Shown here in pieces: positions 33,671 to 42,550 of a stretch of DNA of 64,000 nucleotides. This DNA is from Chryseobacterium lathyri (GTDB lineage: Bacteria > Bacteroidota > Bacteroidia > Flavobacteriales > Weeksellaceae). The stretch lies in NCBI RefSeq assembly GCF_003290185.1, contig NZ_QNFY01000001.1, positions 402,242 to 466,241 of the forward strand. Reading direction: 5' to 3'. The notes under the pieces are model-generated. The model was given only the letters and a program-made list of their open reading frames with translations, was not told the origin of the DNA and made no database searches. The position numbers were made by a program, and so were the translations under genes. Numbering within the stretch: position 1 is the stretch's first letter; every line of letters begins with the position of its first letter.

Positions 33671-34495
33671 ATGAAAATTAAAAATTTATATCAATTACTG
33701 GTTTTTTTTCTGTCATTCTCTATACAGGCACAGACAGGTTTCTTCACCAAAGATCCAATGCAGACTTTTCATTTAGACGGTGCAAAAGATAACAGCAGTG
33801 TACCGCCTTCTGCACCTCAGATATTAAATGATGTAGTAGTAACCTCCAATGGTAACCTGGGGGTGGGACTGTTAAATCCCAAAACAAAAGTAGATGTCCG
33901 CTCTGCCGATCAAAAAGGGATTATAGGATTGGGAACAAGCTCACAGACTGCCGCAGCAGCAGGTGGTGGTGCCATCCGTTACAGCACCGGAAATATTATC
34001 CAGTATTCTGACGGCGTATCGTGGCATAATCTTCCAATGACCTTACCGCCTAAAGCAGTGGTGCTGGCTAATAAAAGCAGTGCGCTTACCCTCACAAATA
34101 ATACCACCACTCTTGTAAACGGATGGACCGTAGTTACAGATTCACAGTCTAATTTCAATGGTACTACTTTTACTGCACCCAGAAACGGATTTTACATCGT
34201 TTCGTTCAATATTACCTTAGCTGATGGGAATATTGCCCAAAACTCAAGAATTGAAACTATTATTGAAAGTAATACAGCCACTAATAATATCCAGACATAC
34301 AGAAGTGTAAACTCATACCCGGCATGGGACGTTAATACAGTGAATAATATTGTAGGAGGTAACTGTACGGCTATTTTCAATTTAGTAGCAGGTGATACCA
34401 TCCAGTTTAAAGTATTTCACAATTTCGGAAGCAATAAAAGTATAAATACAGCCAATACCGGTACCAATAACAGTATCAGCGTTTACGAACTATAA
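33671..34495 (+). CDS. Secreted C1q-like domain protein, paralogue 2
   Basis: A 274-aa protein with signal peptide ending in SIQAQ. It keeps the paralogue-1 module (TFHLDGAKDN, GVGLLNPKTKVDVRSADQ, GGAIRYS, YSDGVSWHN) and a jelly roll with FNGTTFTAPRNGFYIVSFN. The two proteins diverge most in the C-terminal half, where ligand contact would be expected. It starts 12 bp after paralogue 1. Confidence 0.82.
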   Translation: MKIKNLYQLLVFFLSFSIQAQTGFFTKDPMQTFHLDGAKDNSSVPPSAPQILNDVVVTSNGNLGVGLLNPKTKVDVRSADQKGIIGLGTSSQTAAAAGGGAIRYSTGNIIQYSDGVSWHNLPMTLPPKAVVLANKSSALTLTNNTTTLVNGWTVVTDSQSNFNGTTFTAPRNGFYIVSFNITLADGNIAQNSRIETIIESNTATNNIQTYRSVNSYPAWDVNTVNNIVGGNCTAIFNLVAGDTIQFKVFHNFGSNKSINTANTGTNNSISVYEL

Positions 34496-34505
34496 ACAAA
34501 CAAAG

Positions 34506-35402
34506 ATGAAATTAAATAAAAAAAATATATTATTTCTGGGGTTGGGACTTCTCCCAAACTTATTTTTAGCTCAGATAGGTATTGGTATTAATAATCCGAA
34601 TCCTGCCAATTCTATTGAAATTAACACAACTGAAAAAGTCATTATTGATAAAACAGGAAAAATAGGGGTTGGGGTAGCTACTCCAAAAATGGCTATTGAC
34701 CTAAGAAATGGAGCCAACGGTTCTATGGCTATAGGAATGACCAATCAAACCGCCGCCGAGGCCGGGGCAGGAGCTATGCGTTACAATCCAAGTCCAGCCA
34801 TCGGGGTCCAGGGTTATATAGAATATTCTGACGGAACGGTATGGGTTCCTATTCTGCCATACGGAAAGCCAAGAATTGTGGTGATGGCCGAGAAAACCAA
34901 TAATAATTCCACTGTTTTTGAAACCGGTTTGTGGCCTATAGGAAACTATACAGACGGAATCCCCGGAAGATCTTCTGCTTATCTTACTTCATGGGCAGAA
35001 AAACTGGATTCGGACTCCGGGCAGCCAAGAACTAATTTTGATCCTGCTACAGGGGAATTTATTGCTCCGAGATCGGGTGTATATTATGCTACTTTTACTT
35101 TTGCTCTAGCACCCAACCAGGTAAATACCAGTTCTGGACAAAACCAGACGGAAGCGATTTGGGAAGTAAGAAACTCTTCCAATACGGTTATACAGAGGAT
35201 AAAAACCAATAACGGTTATCCTCAGGACACAGGAGTTGCTCCGAATGCTGTGATCGTGGGATCTGCCTGTACTGCGAGCCTGTATCTGAATGCAGGAGAT
35301 AAGCTAAGACCTTTTGTATGGATCAATGTATCGTGGGACCCGGACAAACGTCCTCTTCTTAATACAGGAGGCTATAATGTTTTAACAATTGTTGAGCAGT
35401 AA
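34506..35402 (+). CDS. Secreted C1q-like domain protein, paralogue 3
   Basis: A 298-aa protein with signal peptide ending in LFLAQ. It lacks the DGAKDN phrase of the other two but keeps KIGVGVATPKMAIDLRNG, GAGAMRYNP, EYSDGTVW and a jelly roll with FDPATGEFIAPRSGVYYATF. It also carries a longer insertion before the jelly roll (TNNNSTVFETGLWPIGNYTD). A strong terminator follows, closing the three-gene operon. Confidence 0.82.
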   Translation: MKLNKKNILFLGLGLLPNLFLAQIGIGINNPNPANSIEINTTEKVIIDKTGKIGVGVATPKMAIDLRNGANGSMAIGMTNQTAAEAGAGAMRYNPSPAIGVQGYIEYSDGTVWVPILPYGKPRIVVMAEKTNNNSTVFETGLWPIGNYTDGIPGRSSAYLTSWAEKLDSDSGQPRTNFDPATGEFIAPRSGVYYATFTFALAPNQVNTSSGQNQTEAIWEVRNSSNTVIQRIKTNNGYPQDTGVAPNAVIVGSACTASLYLNAGDKLRPFVWINVSWDPDKRPLLNTGGYNVLTIVEQ

Positions 35403-35443
35403 TTTCATTTTCTGCCTAAACAATAACTATATCAGAAAAGCGA

Positions 35444-35474
35444 AAAATCACCTCTCGTTCGGGGTGATTTTATA
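35444..35474 (+). terminator. Terminator of the C1q-like operon
   Basis: AAAATCACC (35444-35452) pairs with GGTGATTTT (35463-35471) around TCTCGTTCGG, followed by TATAT. Confidence 0.85.
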
Positions 35475-35539
35475 TATCCTTTAGTTTTCTCTGCACGATG
35501 TTTGCATTTTATTTATCACCAACACTTAAATACAATCAT

Positions 35540-36532
35540 ATGAAAACAGAAGTTTTAACAGAAAAGCACAGGTTAGGAATAGGCGGGGTGGCGATAGGAA
35601 CGGCCTTCGAAAATATAAGTGATGAAGAGTCTTATAAAATACTTCAGACCGCCTGGGATCTGGGAATCCGCTATTATGATACATCTCCCTGGTATGGCCT
35701 TACAAAAAGTGAAAGAAGATTCGGACACTTTCTGAAAGATAAAGACAGGAGCGATTTTATATTTTCAACTAAAGTAGGGAGACTGTTTCATGAAGTCCCT
35801 GAATCAGAAGTTCCACCTACGATGTGGAAAAAACCGCTGAATTATGATTTTAAACATGATTATACAGCAGACGGAGTCAAAAGATCTATAGAAAACAGCC
35901 TGCAGAGAACAGGACTGGATTATATTGATATTATTTACGTTCATGACCTGTCTGAAGATCAGGTAGGGGACCGGTATCCTTATTTTCTGGAACAGGCAAA
36001 GAAAGGAGCGTTTAAAGTTCTTTCCGAGCTGCGGGACCAGGGAGTGATCAAGGCATGGGGAATGGGCGTCAACAAAATTGAACCTATTTTAGACTGTATT
36101 GATTCTGCTGATCCTGATATTTGTCTTTCTGCAACACAATATTCGATCCTTGAACATGAAGATGCCGTCGACAGGCTGCTTCCGGCAGTTAAAAAAGCCG
36201 GTGTAAAACTGGTCTCGGGTGCTGGGTATAATTCCGGATATATTGCAAGAAGAGAAAGGTACAATTATAAGGATGTCATTCCAAAAGGAATGGCCGAAAA
36301 ACGTGCCGCAATAACTGCTATTGCTCAAAAATACAATACAGATATTGTACATGCTGCGCTTCATTTTGTTTTGGCTTCAGATGAATTTGCTTCTATTATT
36401 CCCGGAGCCGGCAGGCCGGAACAGGTTAAAGATAATGTGGAAGGTTTTAAGGCCACTATTCCGTCTGAATTCTGGAACGAATTGAAGTCTAACGGACTGA
36501 TCTATGAAAAGGCGCAGGTTCCTAAATCTTAA
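35540..36532 (+). CDS. Aldo/keto reductase (D-threo-aldose dehydrogenase-like)
   Basis: A 330-aa oxidoreductase from ATG 35540 (MKTEVLTEKHRLGIGG). Visible features are Asp and Tyr in IRYYDTSPWYGLTKSE, Lys in FSTKVGRLF and His in DIIYVHDLSED, completing the catalytic tetrad, plus IIPGAGRPEQVKDN at the cofactor end. The family includes L-fucose, D-threo-aldose and pyridoxal dehydrogenases, and no neighbour indicates which. The longer frame from 35498 adds a leader unlike the family. Confidence 0.9.
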   Translation: MKTEVLTEKHRLGIGGVAIGTAFENISDEESYKILQTAWDLGIRYYDTSPWYGLTKSERRFGHFLKDKDRSDFIFSTKVGRLFHEVPESEVPPTMWKKPLNYDFKHDYTADGVKRSIENSLQRTGLDYIDIIYVHDLSEDQVGDRYPYFLEQAKKGAFKVLSELRDQGVIKAWGMGVNKIEPILDCIDSADPDICLSATQYSILEHEDAVDRLLPAVKKAGVKLVSGAGYNSGYIARRERYNYKDVIPKGMAEKRAAITAIAQKYNTDIVHAALHFVLASDEFASIIPGAGRPEQVKDNVEGFKATIPSEFWNELKSNGLIYEKAQVPKS

Positions 36533-36580
36533 AAAGCAATTTAAATAATAGCTTATTCTTATTCAATCAGATATACAATA

Positions 36581-36605
36581 AACCTCTCATTATGGGAGGT
36601 TTTTG
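36581..36605 (+). terminator. Terminator after the aldo/keto reductase
   Basis: AACCTCTC and GGGAGGTT arms around ATTAT, then TTTT. It also lies just past the end of the convergent SDR gene. Confidence 0.8.
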
Positions 36606-36612
36606 TATTTGT

Positions 36613-37416
36613 CTATACCACTTTTGCCTTACGGACAATCTTAGCCAACAGAGAGGGGAAAAATCTTTTGAGATAGGTTCCCATTACTTCCCGACCGCCA
36701 ATAGATGCCTGATTTTTCTTTTTTTCAATAGCCGCAAGCATTTTTCCTGCAAACACATCTGCGGGCATTCCTTTATTTGTGGCATCATCCATTGTTCCCT
36801 GCAGAGAGCCGTTACCCGTTAATGCATTTATAGAAATATTGGTCTGTACAAAGCCGGGACAGATGATGGTCACTGTAATTTTTTTCGTATATAATTCAGC
36901 ACGCAGCGAATCAAAAAAACCGTGAAGTGCATGTTTTGCTGCCGCATAGCTGCTTCGCATCGGAGCTCCGAAAATCCCCATAAGACTGGAAACAACAGCA
37001 ATATGTCCGCCGCCGTTCCTGATCATATAGGGAAGCACAGATTTTGTAAGGGCTACGGTTCCTATATAATCAATATCCATTAAACGTTTATCAACTTCTA
37101 TGTCAGTTTCTATAGCCAGAGAACGCTGAGACAGTCCTGCATTATTGATCAAAATATCAATCTTTCCGAATTTTTCTACAGCTTCTTCCACAACATCCGG
37201 CATTTTTTTATAGTCTTCAAGGTCCAAAGGCAGTACAAAAAAACGATTTGCTTCAAGTCCGGCCTTTTGAGCCACAGCATTTAACTGATCTTTATTTCTT
37301 GATGAAAGGATAATTTTCGCATTGCTTTTCACTGCCAGCTCTTTTACCAGAGCTTCTCCGATTCCTGACGAAGCTCCTGTTACCCAAACCACTTTATGAT
37401 CAAAATAAGTATTCAC
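36613..37416 (-). CDS. SDR family oxidoreductase (DHRS7-like)
   Basis: A 267-aa classical short-chain dehydrogenase. Cofactor motif TGASSGIGEAL, structural NNAG, catalytic Ser in VSSLMG and YAAAK (Tyr-Lys) are all intact. The first codon is GTG at 37416, preceded by an A-rich tract. It lies 84 bp downstream of the FAD dehydrogenase on the same strand and may be co-transcribed. The C-terminal YLKRFFPSLLAKIVRKAK is basic and amphipathic, as in membrane-associated DHRS7-type enzymes. Substrate unknown. Confidence 0.9.
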   Translation of the reverse strand: MNTYFDHKVVWVTGASSGIGEALVKELAVKSNAKIILSSRNKDQLNAVAQKAGLEANRFFVLPLDLEDYKKMPDVVEEAVEKFGKIDILINNAGLSQRSLAIETDIEVDKRLMDIDYIGTVALTKSVLPYMIRNGGGHIAVVSSLMGIFGAPMRSSYAAAKHALHGFFDSLRAELYTKKITVTIICPGFVQTNISINALTGNGSLQGTMDDATNKGMPADVFAGKMLAAIEKKKNQASIGGREVMGTYLKRFFPSLLAKIVRKAKVV

Positions 37417-37500
37417 TTTTGTTTTTTTTATTTTAATATTTTACTCTCTTATTCTTACAATTCACCATTCAGGTTCAAAGAAGAATTCACGATCTGACCT

Positions 37501-39159
37501 TTAAAGTCCGGCAATATATTTTCCGGCTTTCATGCCTGAAAAAATACACCCTCCAAGAAATGTTCCTTCCAATGCACGGTAGCCATGCATTCCGCCTCCG
37601 CCAAACCCCGCAGCTTCTCCTGCTGCATAAAGCCCGTCGATCACCGTATCATCATCTCTTAAAACCTGTCCGTCAAGATTCGTTTTAATACCTCCCAGGG
37701 TTTTCCGGGTAAGAATATTGAGACGGACAGCGATCAGAGGACCATTCTTAGGATCTAATATTTTATGCGGAGCGGCAACTCGGCCGAGTCTGTCACCTAA
37801 ATAATTTCTTGTATTCCTGATATAATTGACCTGTGTATCTTTTGAATATTTATTGTCCAGCTCCCTGTCTCTGGCTTCGATCTGTGCTTTTATCTTCTCA
37901 TAATCCAAAAGGGAAGTGCCGGACAGTTCATTCATCTTTTCCACCAGGGTTTTCAGATCATCCGAAACAATAAAGTCTTTTCCATGTTCTTTAAAAGCCT
38001 CCACAGGTCCCGGAGCTTTTTTTCCAAAAATTCTTCTCAGAAAAAGAGCATAATCTTTATTGGTAATATCTGGGTTCTGCTCTGATCCGGAAAGAGCAAA
38101 TTCTTTTTTAATGATTTTCTGGGTCAGGATAAACCAGGAGTAAGAAAACCCTGTTTCCTGTATATGTTTCAGGGTTCCAAGCGTATCAAATCCTGGCAGA
38201 AAAGGAGCGGGAAAACGGTTTCCCCTGGCATCAAACCATAAAGAAGACGGTCCCGGCAGTATTCTGATGCCATGTTTCGGCCATATCGGGTTCCAGTTCT
38301 GTATTCCTTCTGTATAATGCCACATTCTGTCCGGGTTAATGATGTGTGCACCGGACTTTTCTGCAACACCAATCATTTTTCCGTCCACATACGCAGGCAC
38401 ACCACAAACCATATTTTCGGGAGCTTTTCCCAGTCTTTCCGGCCAGTTCTTCCGCACAAGTTCATGGTTGGCTCCTATGCCTCCTGATGCAATGATCACA
38501 TGAGAGGTATGGTATTCAAACTGGGAAATTACGTTTCTGTTGGTGGCAACACCTCTTTCTTTATGATCATTTTCAAGGATATCACCTTTCACGCCTTTCG
38601 TTTTACCATTTTCTATGATCAATTCCGTGACTCTATGTCTGAATTTCATCTGTAAAAGACCTTTTCCTTCTGCTTCATACGCTTTATCTACAAAAGGCTT
38701 CACAACTCCTGTCCCGGTTCCCCAACTGACATGGAAGCGCGGTACGGAATTTCCGTGGCCGGTTGCTGATCCGTCTCCACGTTCGGCCCAGCCTACCATG
38801 AACATAAACCTGACCCCCAGCTTAGAAACATAAGCATATTTTTCATAGGCTGCGAATTTCAAATAGGCTTCTGCCCATTTTCTGGGCCAGTAATCTTCCG
38901 GACGATCAAATCCAGCTGTTCCTTTCCAGTCCTGCAGAGCCAGTTCATAAGAATCTTTTATTCCCATTTTCCGCTGCTGTGGTGAATTGATAAAAAACAA
39001 ACCACCGAACGACCAAAATGCCTGTCCGCCAATATTCTGTTCAGTTTCCTGATCCAGGAGAAGTACTTTTTTTCCGGCATCGGTAATTTCCATAGCAGCA
39101 GTGAGTCCTGCTAACCCTGTTCCCACAATGATAACATCAGGCTGGAATTTTTCCTCCAT
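37501..39159 (-). CDS. FAD-binding dehydrogenase (KstD/fumarate-reductase-type flavoprotein)
   Basis: A 552-aa flavoprotein of the FAD-binding_2 group. VIIVGTGLAGLTAAMEI is the Rossmann dinucleotide motif, LDQETEQNIGGQAFWSFGG lies beside the flavin, and GLYAAGEAAGFGGGGMHGY is the C-terminal FAD segment. The family covers ketosteroid dehydrogenases and uncharacterised oxidoreductases of about 550 aa (COG3573-like), which this one fits in length. Substrate unknown. It lies upstream of the SDR gene on the minus strand. Confidence 0.9.
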   Translation of the reverse strand: MEEKFQPDVIIVGTGLAGLTAAMEITDAGKKVLLLDQETEQNIGGQAFWSFGGLFFINSPQQRKMGIKDSYELALQDWKGTAGFDRPEDYWPRKWAEAYLKFAAYEKYAYVSKLGVRFMFMVGWAERGDGSATGHGNSVPRFHVSWGTGTGVVKPFVDKAYEAEGKGLLQMKFRHRVTELIIENGKTKGVKGDILENDHKERGVATNRNVISQFEYHTSHVIIASGGIGANHELVRKNWPERLGKAPENMVCGVPAYVDGKMIGVAEKSGAHIINPDRMWHYTEGIQNWNPIWPKHGIRILPGPSSLWFDARGNRFPAPFLPGFDTLGTLKHIQETGFSYSWFILTQKIIKKEFALSGSEQNPDITNKDYALFLRRIFGKKAPGPVEAFKEHGKDFIVSDDLKTLVEKMNELSGTSLLDYEKIKAQIEARDRELDNKYSKDTQVNYIRNTRNYLGDRLGRVAAPHKILDPKNGPLIAVRLNILTRKTLGGIKTNLDGQVLRDDDTVIDGLYAAGEAAGFGGGGMHGYRALEGTFLGGCIFSGMKAGKYIAGL

Positions 39160-39267
39160 TGTATTGAATTACTTTTGTTTATACTTTCATTATATCCTAT
39201 AATAAATATATAAAATATTCAGACGTATACCTGAAGATTTATTATCAGATATTTTCGGCAGTATCAA

Positions 39268-39303
39268 AAAAACAGGTCAGAAATGATTTCTGACCTGTTT
39301 TAA
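39268..39303. terminator. Bidirectional terminator
   Basis: A 15-bp perfect stem (AAAACAGGTCAGAAA with TTTCTGACCTGTTTT) and a 3-nt loop TGA. On the minus strand it ends the small membrane protein gene at 39333-39500. Confidence 0.9.
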
Positions 39304-39332
39304 TCTGTTATTCAAAAAAGCTTTAATTATTA

Positions 39333-39503
<171 letters not shown>

Positions 39504-39662
39504 TCAAATTTTTTAATGTTATTGTTTTTATTAAATACATATTCCATGCCTTTATGAAGAAAACCAGCAATAATATCTAAAATGTGGTATCTATACCGTA
39601 TTTACAACTGAAACAAATTAAGATATATTATAATAGTCGAAAATTATTAAAATCTGAGGTAT

Positions 39663-40067
39663 CTATTTTGTATGAAATGATTTCTTTTGACCCAGGGCAT
39701 AGCAGTTATCTTCTATTCTGCTGATCAGAATATAAAAGAAAAGAGCATAGATCATTTGTATTCCCATGGCTTCCCAGTTTTCAACGGTACTGCTTCCAAA
39801 AAGAAGCATAATGATAAGCCCGGCTCCGACAAAGTTTGCCCAACGGGTCTTACAGCCAAGAATAAGCAAAGCACCAATAATAAATTCCAGAAAGGGCAGA
39901 GTAGTACTGAACAGGTATACGGATGGCTGTGGAATCCAGCTTTTTTCAAACCCTTTGGTCATTCCCTCAGCAAAAACGGAAAGTTTGGGGATTCTGGCAA
40001 GACCATGTCCCAGAAGATTCACTCCCATAGATATACGTAAAAGGAAATAGGCTATATTTTTATTCAT
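39663..40067 (-). CDS. DoxX family membrane protein
   Basis: A 134-aa protein with four TM segments and the DoxX pattern LLRISMGVNLLGHGLARIP and FLEFIIGALLILG. DoxX proteins are small quinone-associated or redox-linked membrane proteins without a firm general function. It follows the polysaccharide deacetylase gene by 11 bp on the minus strand, so the two are probably co-transcribed. Confidence 0.88.
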   Translation of the reverse strand: MNKNIAYFLLRISMGVNLLGHGLARIPKLSVFAEGMTKGFEKSWIPQPSVYLFSTTLPFLEFIIGALLILGCKTRWANFVGAGLIIMLLFGSSTVENWEAMGIQMIYALFFYILISRIEDNCYALGQKKSFHTK

Positions 40068-40078
40068 AATATTTATTT

Positions 40079-41056
40079 TTAGTTATTAAATTTTTCTTCA
40101 CTGTTATCTACAGGCGTTGCGGGATCATTCACTATCATTTTTGCAATATCATCCTTACGCATAAAAACAACGCCCTGTTTTTCTTTGGTATATCTGATAA
40201 ATTCTTCCATAGCATGAACCATTGCTGGAGTTCCGCCAATCCTGTCATGGAAGCTGATGCTCATCATTCTTCTCTTAGAAGCTCCTTCTTCATACAGGCG
40301 GTCAAACTCGAACTTCAGTTGGGTCAGAAACTGATCCGGGCTCCAGTGTTTACCTTCAATATTCACAATATCATTATTTCTGAGTGTATAAGGCATCACA
40401 ACAAAGTTTTTACCGTTTACTTGGGTAATGAAAGGCTCATCGTGGCTAAGATCATCTATATGATAAAGGAAACCAAGCTCCTGCAGGATTTTTAAAGTAT
40501 TAGGGCTTCTTCTGAGCCAGTTACAGTTGTAGCCCACTGCTTTTTGTCCTGTAATTCTTTCCACTGCATCTACGCCATCTTTTACAAACTGCGTTTCATC
40601 TGTATAGTTTTTGTTCCACTGGCTGTCCCAGGCAAAACCGTGTGCAGCTATTTCATGACCTCCGTTGGCAATAGCTCTGGCAATTTCAGGATATTTTTCA
40701 GCAGCAGTACCTACAACATGAGAGGTCACTTTTATATCATATTTTTTCCACAGATCCAGCATACGGTAAATTCCTTCGTTGGCTCCATACCGATACCAGC
40801 TTTCTGCTGCGAGATCCGGATGGCCTTTGGGAAGGGGAGTTCCGCTGAAAGGGCTTTCTGCACCTTCAGGCTGTCCTCCTGTTTCAAACTGCATAGATAC
40901 TGAGATAACCAGCTGAGCACCATTGGGCCAGTATTTTTTAGAGGATGTTCCGGTTTCTGCGGACTGTTTAGCTGTGCTTTTCATATTTCTGTCAAAACAG
41001 GAAATTAAAAATATTGCAGATGTGATCAGGAAGACTGATTGTTTTAAATGTTTCAT
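40079..41056 (-). CDS. Polysaccharide deacetylase-fold lipoprotein (PuuE-like)
   Basis: A 325-aa protein with a lipobox (AIFLISCFDRN, Cys near residue 20), so probably a membrane-anchored lipoprotein. The NodB fold is seen in VTSHVVGTAAEKYPEIA, GGHEIAAHGFAW and NCNWLRRSPNTLKIL. The first motif is VISVSMQFETGG rather than TFDDG, as in the PuuE/allantoinase-like branch. That branch hydrolyses amides such as allantoin or N-acetyl groups; the real substrate is unknown. It is divergent from an AraC gene, 90 bp away. Confidence 0.85.
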   Translation of the reverse strand: MKHLKQSVFLITSAIFLISCFDRNMKSTAKQSAETGTSSKKYWPNGAQLVISVSMQFETGGQPEGAESPFSGTPLPKGHPDLAAESWYRYGANEGIYRMLDLWKKYDIKVTSHVVGTAAEKYPEIARAIANGGHEIAAHGFAWDSQWNKNYTDETQFVKDGVDAVERITGQKAVGYNCNWLRRSPNTLKILQELGFLYHIDDLSHDEPFITQVNGKNFVVMPYTLRNNDIVNIEGKHWSPDQFLTQLKFEFDRLYEEGASKRRMMSISFHDRIGGTPAMVHAMEEFIRYTKEKQGVVFMRKDDIAKMIVNDPATPVDNSEEKFNN

Positions 41057-41122
41057 TTTAAAGAGTTTTTGTTCTACAAAATTGAAGAATAAACGGTTGA
41101 CTTATATTGTAAAAATTTATGC

Positions 41123-41130
41123 TAAATTTG
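41123..41130 (+). promoter_or_regulatory. -7 element for the AraC gene at 41147
   Basis: TAAATTTG fits TAnnTTTG, 16 bp before the ATG at 41147. TTG at 41097-41099 is a possible -33 element with slightly long spacing (23 nt). Confidence 0.55.
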
Positions 41131-41146
41131 TAAAAATCCATTCAAC

Positions 41147-41989
41147 ATGAAGCGTATTGTCAATTTCAGTTCTTTTAATGTTTTCAGTATTGAAAAGGAG
41201 GTCTGGGACATTGAATACCATAATCATAATTTCTACGAGCTGATTGTTATCGAAAGCGGAACAGGAACACACTACCTGAATGGGATTACATTTACCTATA
41301 AAAAAGGAGATGCTTTTCTGCTCAGACCAAGCGATGCACACGAATTTTCTATAAAAAACAAAACCAGGTTCATTTATATAAAATTTACAGAACATCATAT
41401 CTGGGAAAGTCTGCAGACTGATAAAAAAGCTGAGCTTCATAAAGTAGTCCGCCTGATGCTGGAAGACAGCACATTCGTATATGAGTCGGCGATTACGAAT
41501 ACAACAGACAGGAAACACTTGCTACAACTTGCCAAAATCCTTCTTTATGAATTCGGCAACAAAAGTATGTACAGCAAAGAAACAGCGGCAGATATTTTCT
41601 CGGCAATAATCACCATTCTGATCAGAAATACGATGAACAGCGGTGGTATGGAGCGAATATCAAAAGGGTTCAATCAGGCGGAAAGAATTCTCTATTATAT
41701 CAATGTTAATGCAATGGATGCAAACAAAATGAAGCTTGAAAATCTGGCAAAGGAATTCATGCTTTCCCGAAATTATATCAGCATTTACATTAAAAAGCAG
41801 ACCGGATTCTCCATACAACAGCACGTGATGCATCAGAAAATAAAGGCCGCTGAAAAGCTTCTGAAGCAGAGTAATTATAACATCAATGAAATTGCGGACC
41901 GGCTTGGATTTAATGATGCCAGCCATTTTAATAAGATTTTCCGGGGATATAAAAATATGTCACCATCAGCATTCAGAAAAAATAACTAA
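41147..41989 (+). CDS. AraC family regulator
   Basis: A 280-aa regulator with an N-terminal cupin (EYHNHNFYELIVIESGTGTH, read as HNHNFYELIVIESG; GDAFLLRPSDAHEF) and C-terminal double HTH (about 185-280: LAKEFMLSRNYISIYIKKQTG and ADRLGFNDASHFNKIFRGY). It is divergent from the deacetylase/DoxX pair, the likely target. The NUDIX gene follows after 44 bp. Confidence 0.91.
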   Translation: MKRIVNFSSFNVFSIEKEVWDIEYHNHNFYELIVIESGTGTHYLNGITFTYKKGDAFLLRPSDAHEFSIKNKTRFIYIKFTEHHIWESLQTDKKAELHKVVRLMLEDSTFVYESAITNTTDRKHLLQLAKILLYEFGNKSMYSKETAADIFSAIITILIRNTMNSGGMERISKGFNQAERILYYINVNAMDANKMKLENLAKEFMLSRNYISIYIKKQTGFSIQQHVMHQKIKAAEKLLKQSNYNINEIADRLGFNDASHFNKIFRGYKNMSPSAFRKNN

Positions 41990-42033
41990 CCGCCTGATTG
42001 ATTATTACTTTAAAAAAGTCTTATCTTAAAGCT

Positions 42034-42498
42034 ATGAAAACAAGTGCCGGCATTTTATTATATAAAAGACAGAAAAATAAGCTGTATTATTTTCTGGTTC
42101 ATCCAGGCGGACCTTTTTGGAAAAATAAAGATTTAGGCGCATGGTCTGTCCCAAAAGGGGAAGTGCAGCCAGATGAGGATCCACTGGAAAGGGCTTTACT
42201 TGAGTTTAAGGAGGAGACAGGCCAAACAGTACAGGGAAAATTTACCGCTTTATCACCTGTTAAACAGAAAGGCGGCAAAACTGTTTATGCATGGGCATTG
42301 GAGAGTGATATTGAAACAACAGGACTTCACAGCAATACATTACAGATGGAATGGCCACCAAGATCTTCTAAAATGATCGAAATTCCTGAGGTAGACCAAT
42401 GGGAATGGTTTGAATCAGAAAAAGCTCAGAAAAAAATCAATCCGACGCAGGCCGCTTTCATCACAGAACTGGAAGAATTATTGGATAAACATAAATAA
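42034..42498 (+). CDS. NUDIX hydrolase
   Basis: A 154-aa protein from ATG 42034 (MKTSAGILLYK). The NUDIX box runs from Gly42 to Gly63 with Glu48, Glu57, Glu60 and Glu61 in place, but the consensus Arg before the first Glu of REUxEE is Leu56. The PGGPFWKNKDLGAWSVPKGE segment (read as FWKNKDLGAWSVPKGE) matches the DR1025/YfaO-like group that hydrolyses nucleotide polyphosphates. Enzymatic activity is likely because all metal-binding glutamates remain. Confidence 0.88.
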   Translation: MKTSAGILLYKRQKNKLYYFLVHPGGPFWKNKDLGAWSVPKGEVQPDEDPLERALLEFKEETGQTVQGKFTALSPVKQKGGKTVYAWALESDIETTGLHSNTLQMEWPPRSSKMIEIPEVDQWEWFESEKAQKKINPTQAAFITELEELLDKHK

Positions 42499-42550
42499 AA
42501 TTAACTTCAACCAAAATAACACAAAATGTGAGAAAACACCTAAAATTACT

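Noticed and set aside
36592..36822. Plus-strand ORF of 76 aa after the aldo/keto reductase
   Set aside because: It begins within the terminator hairpin and runs antisense to the SDR gene.
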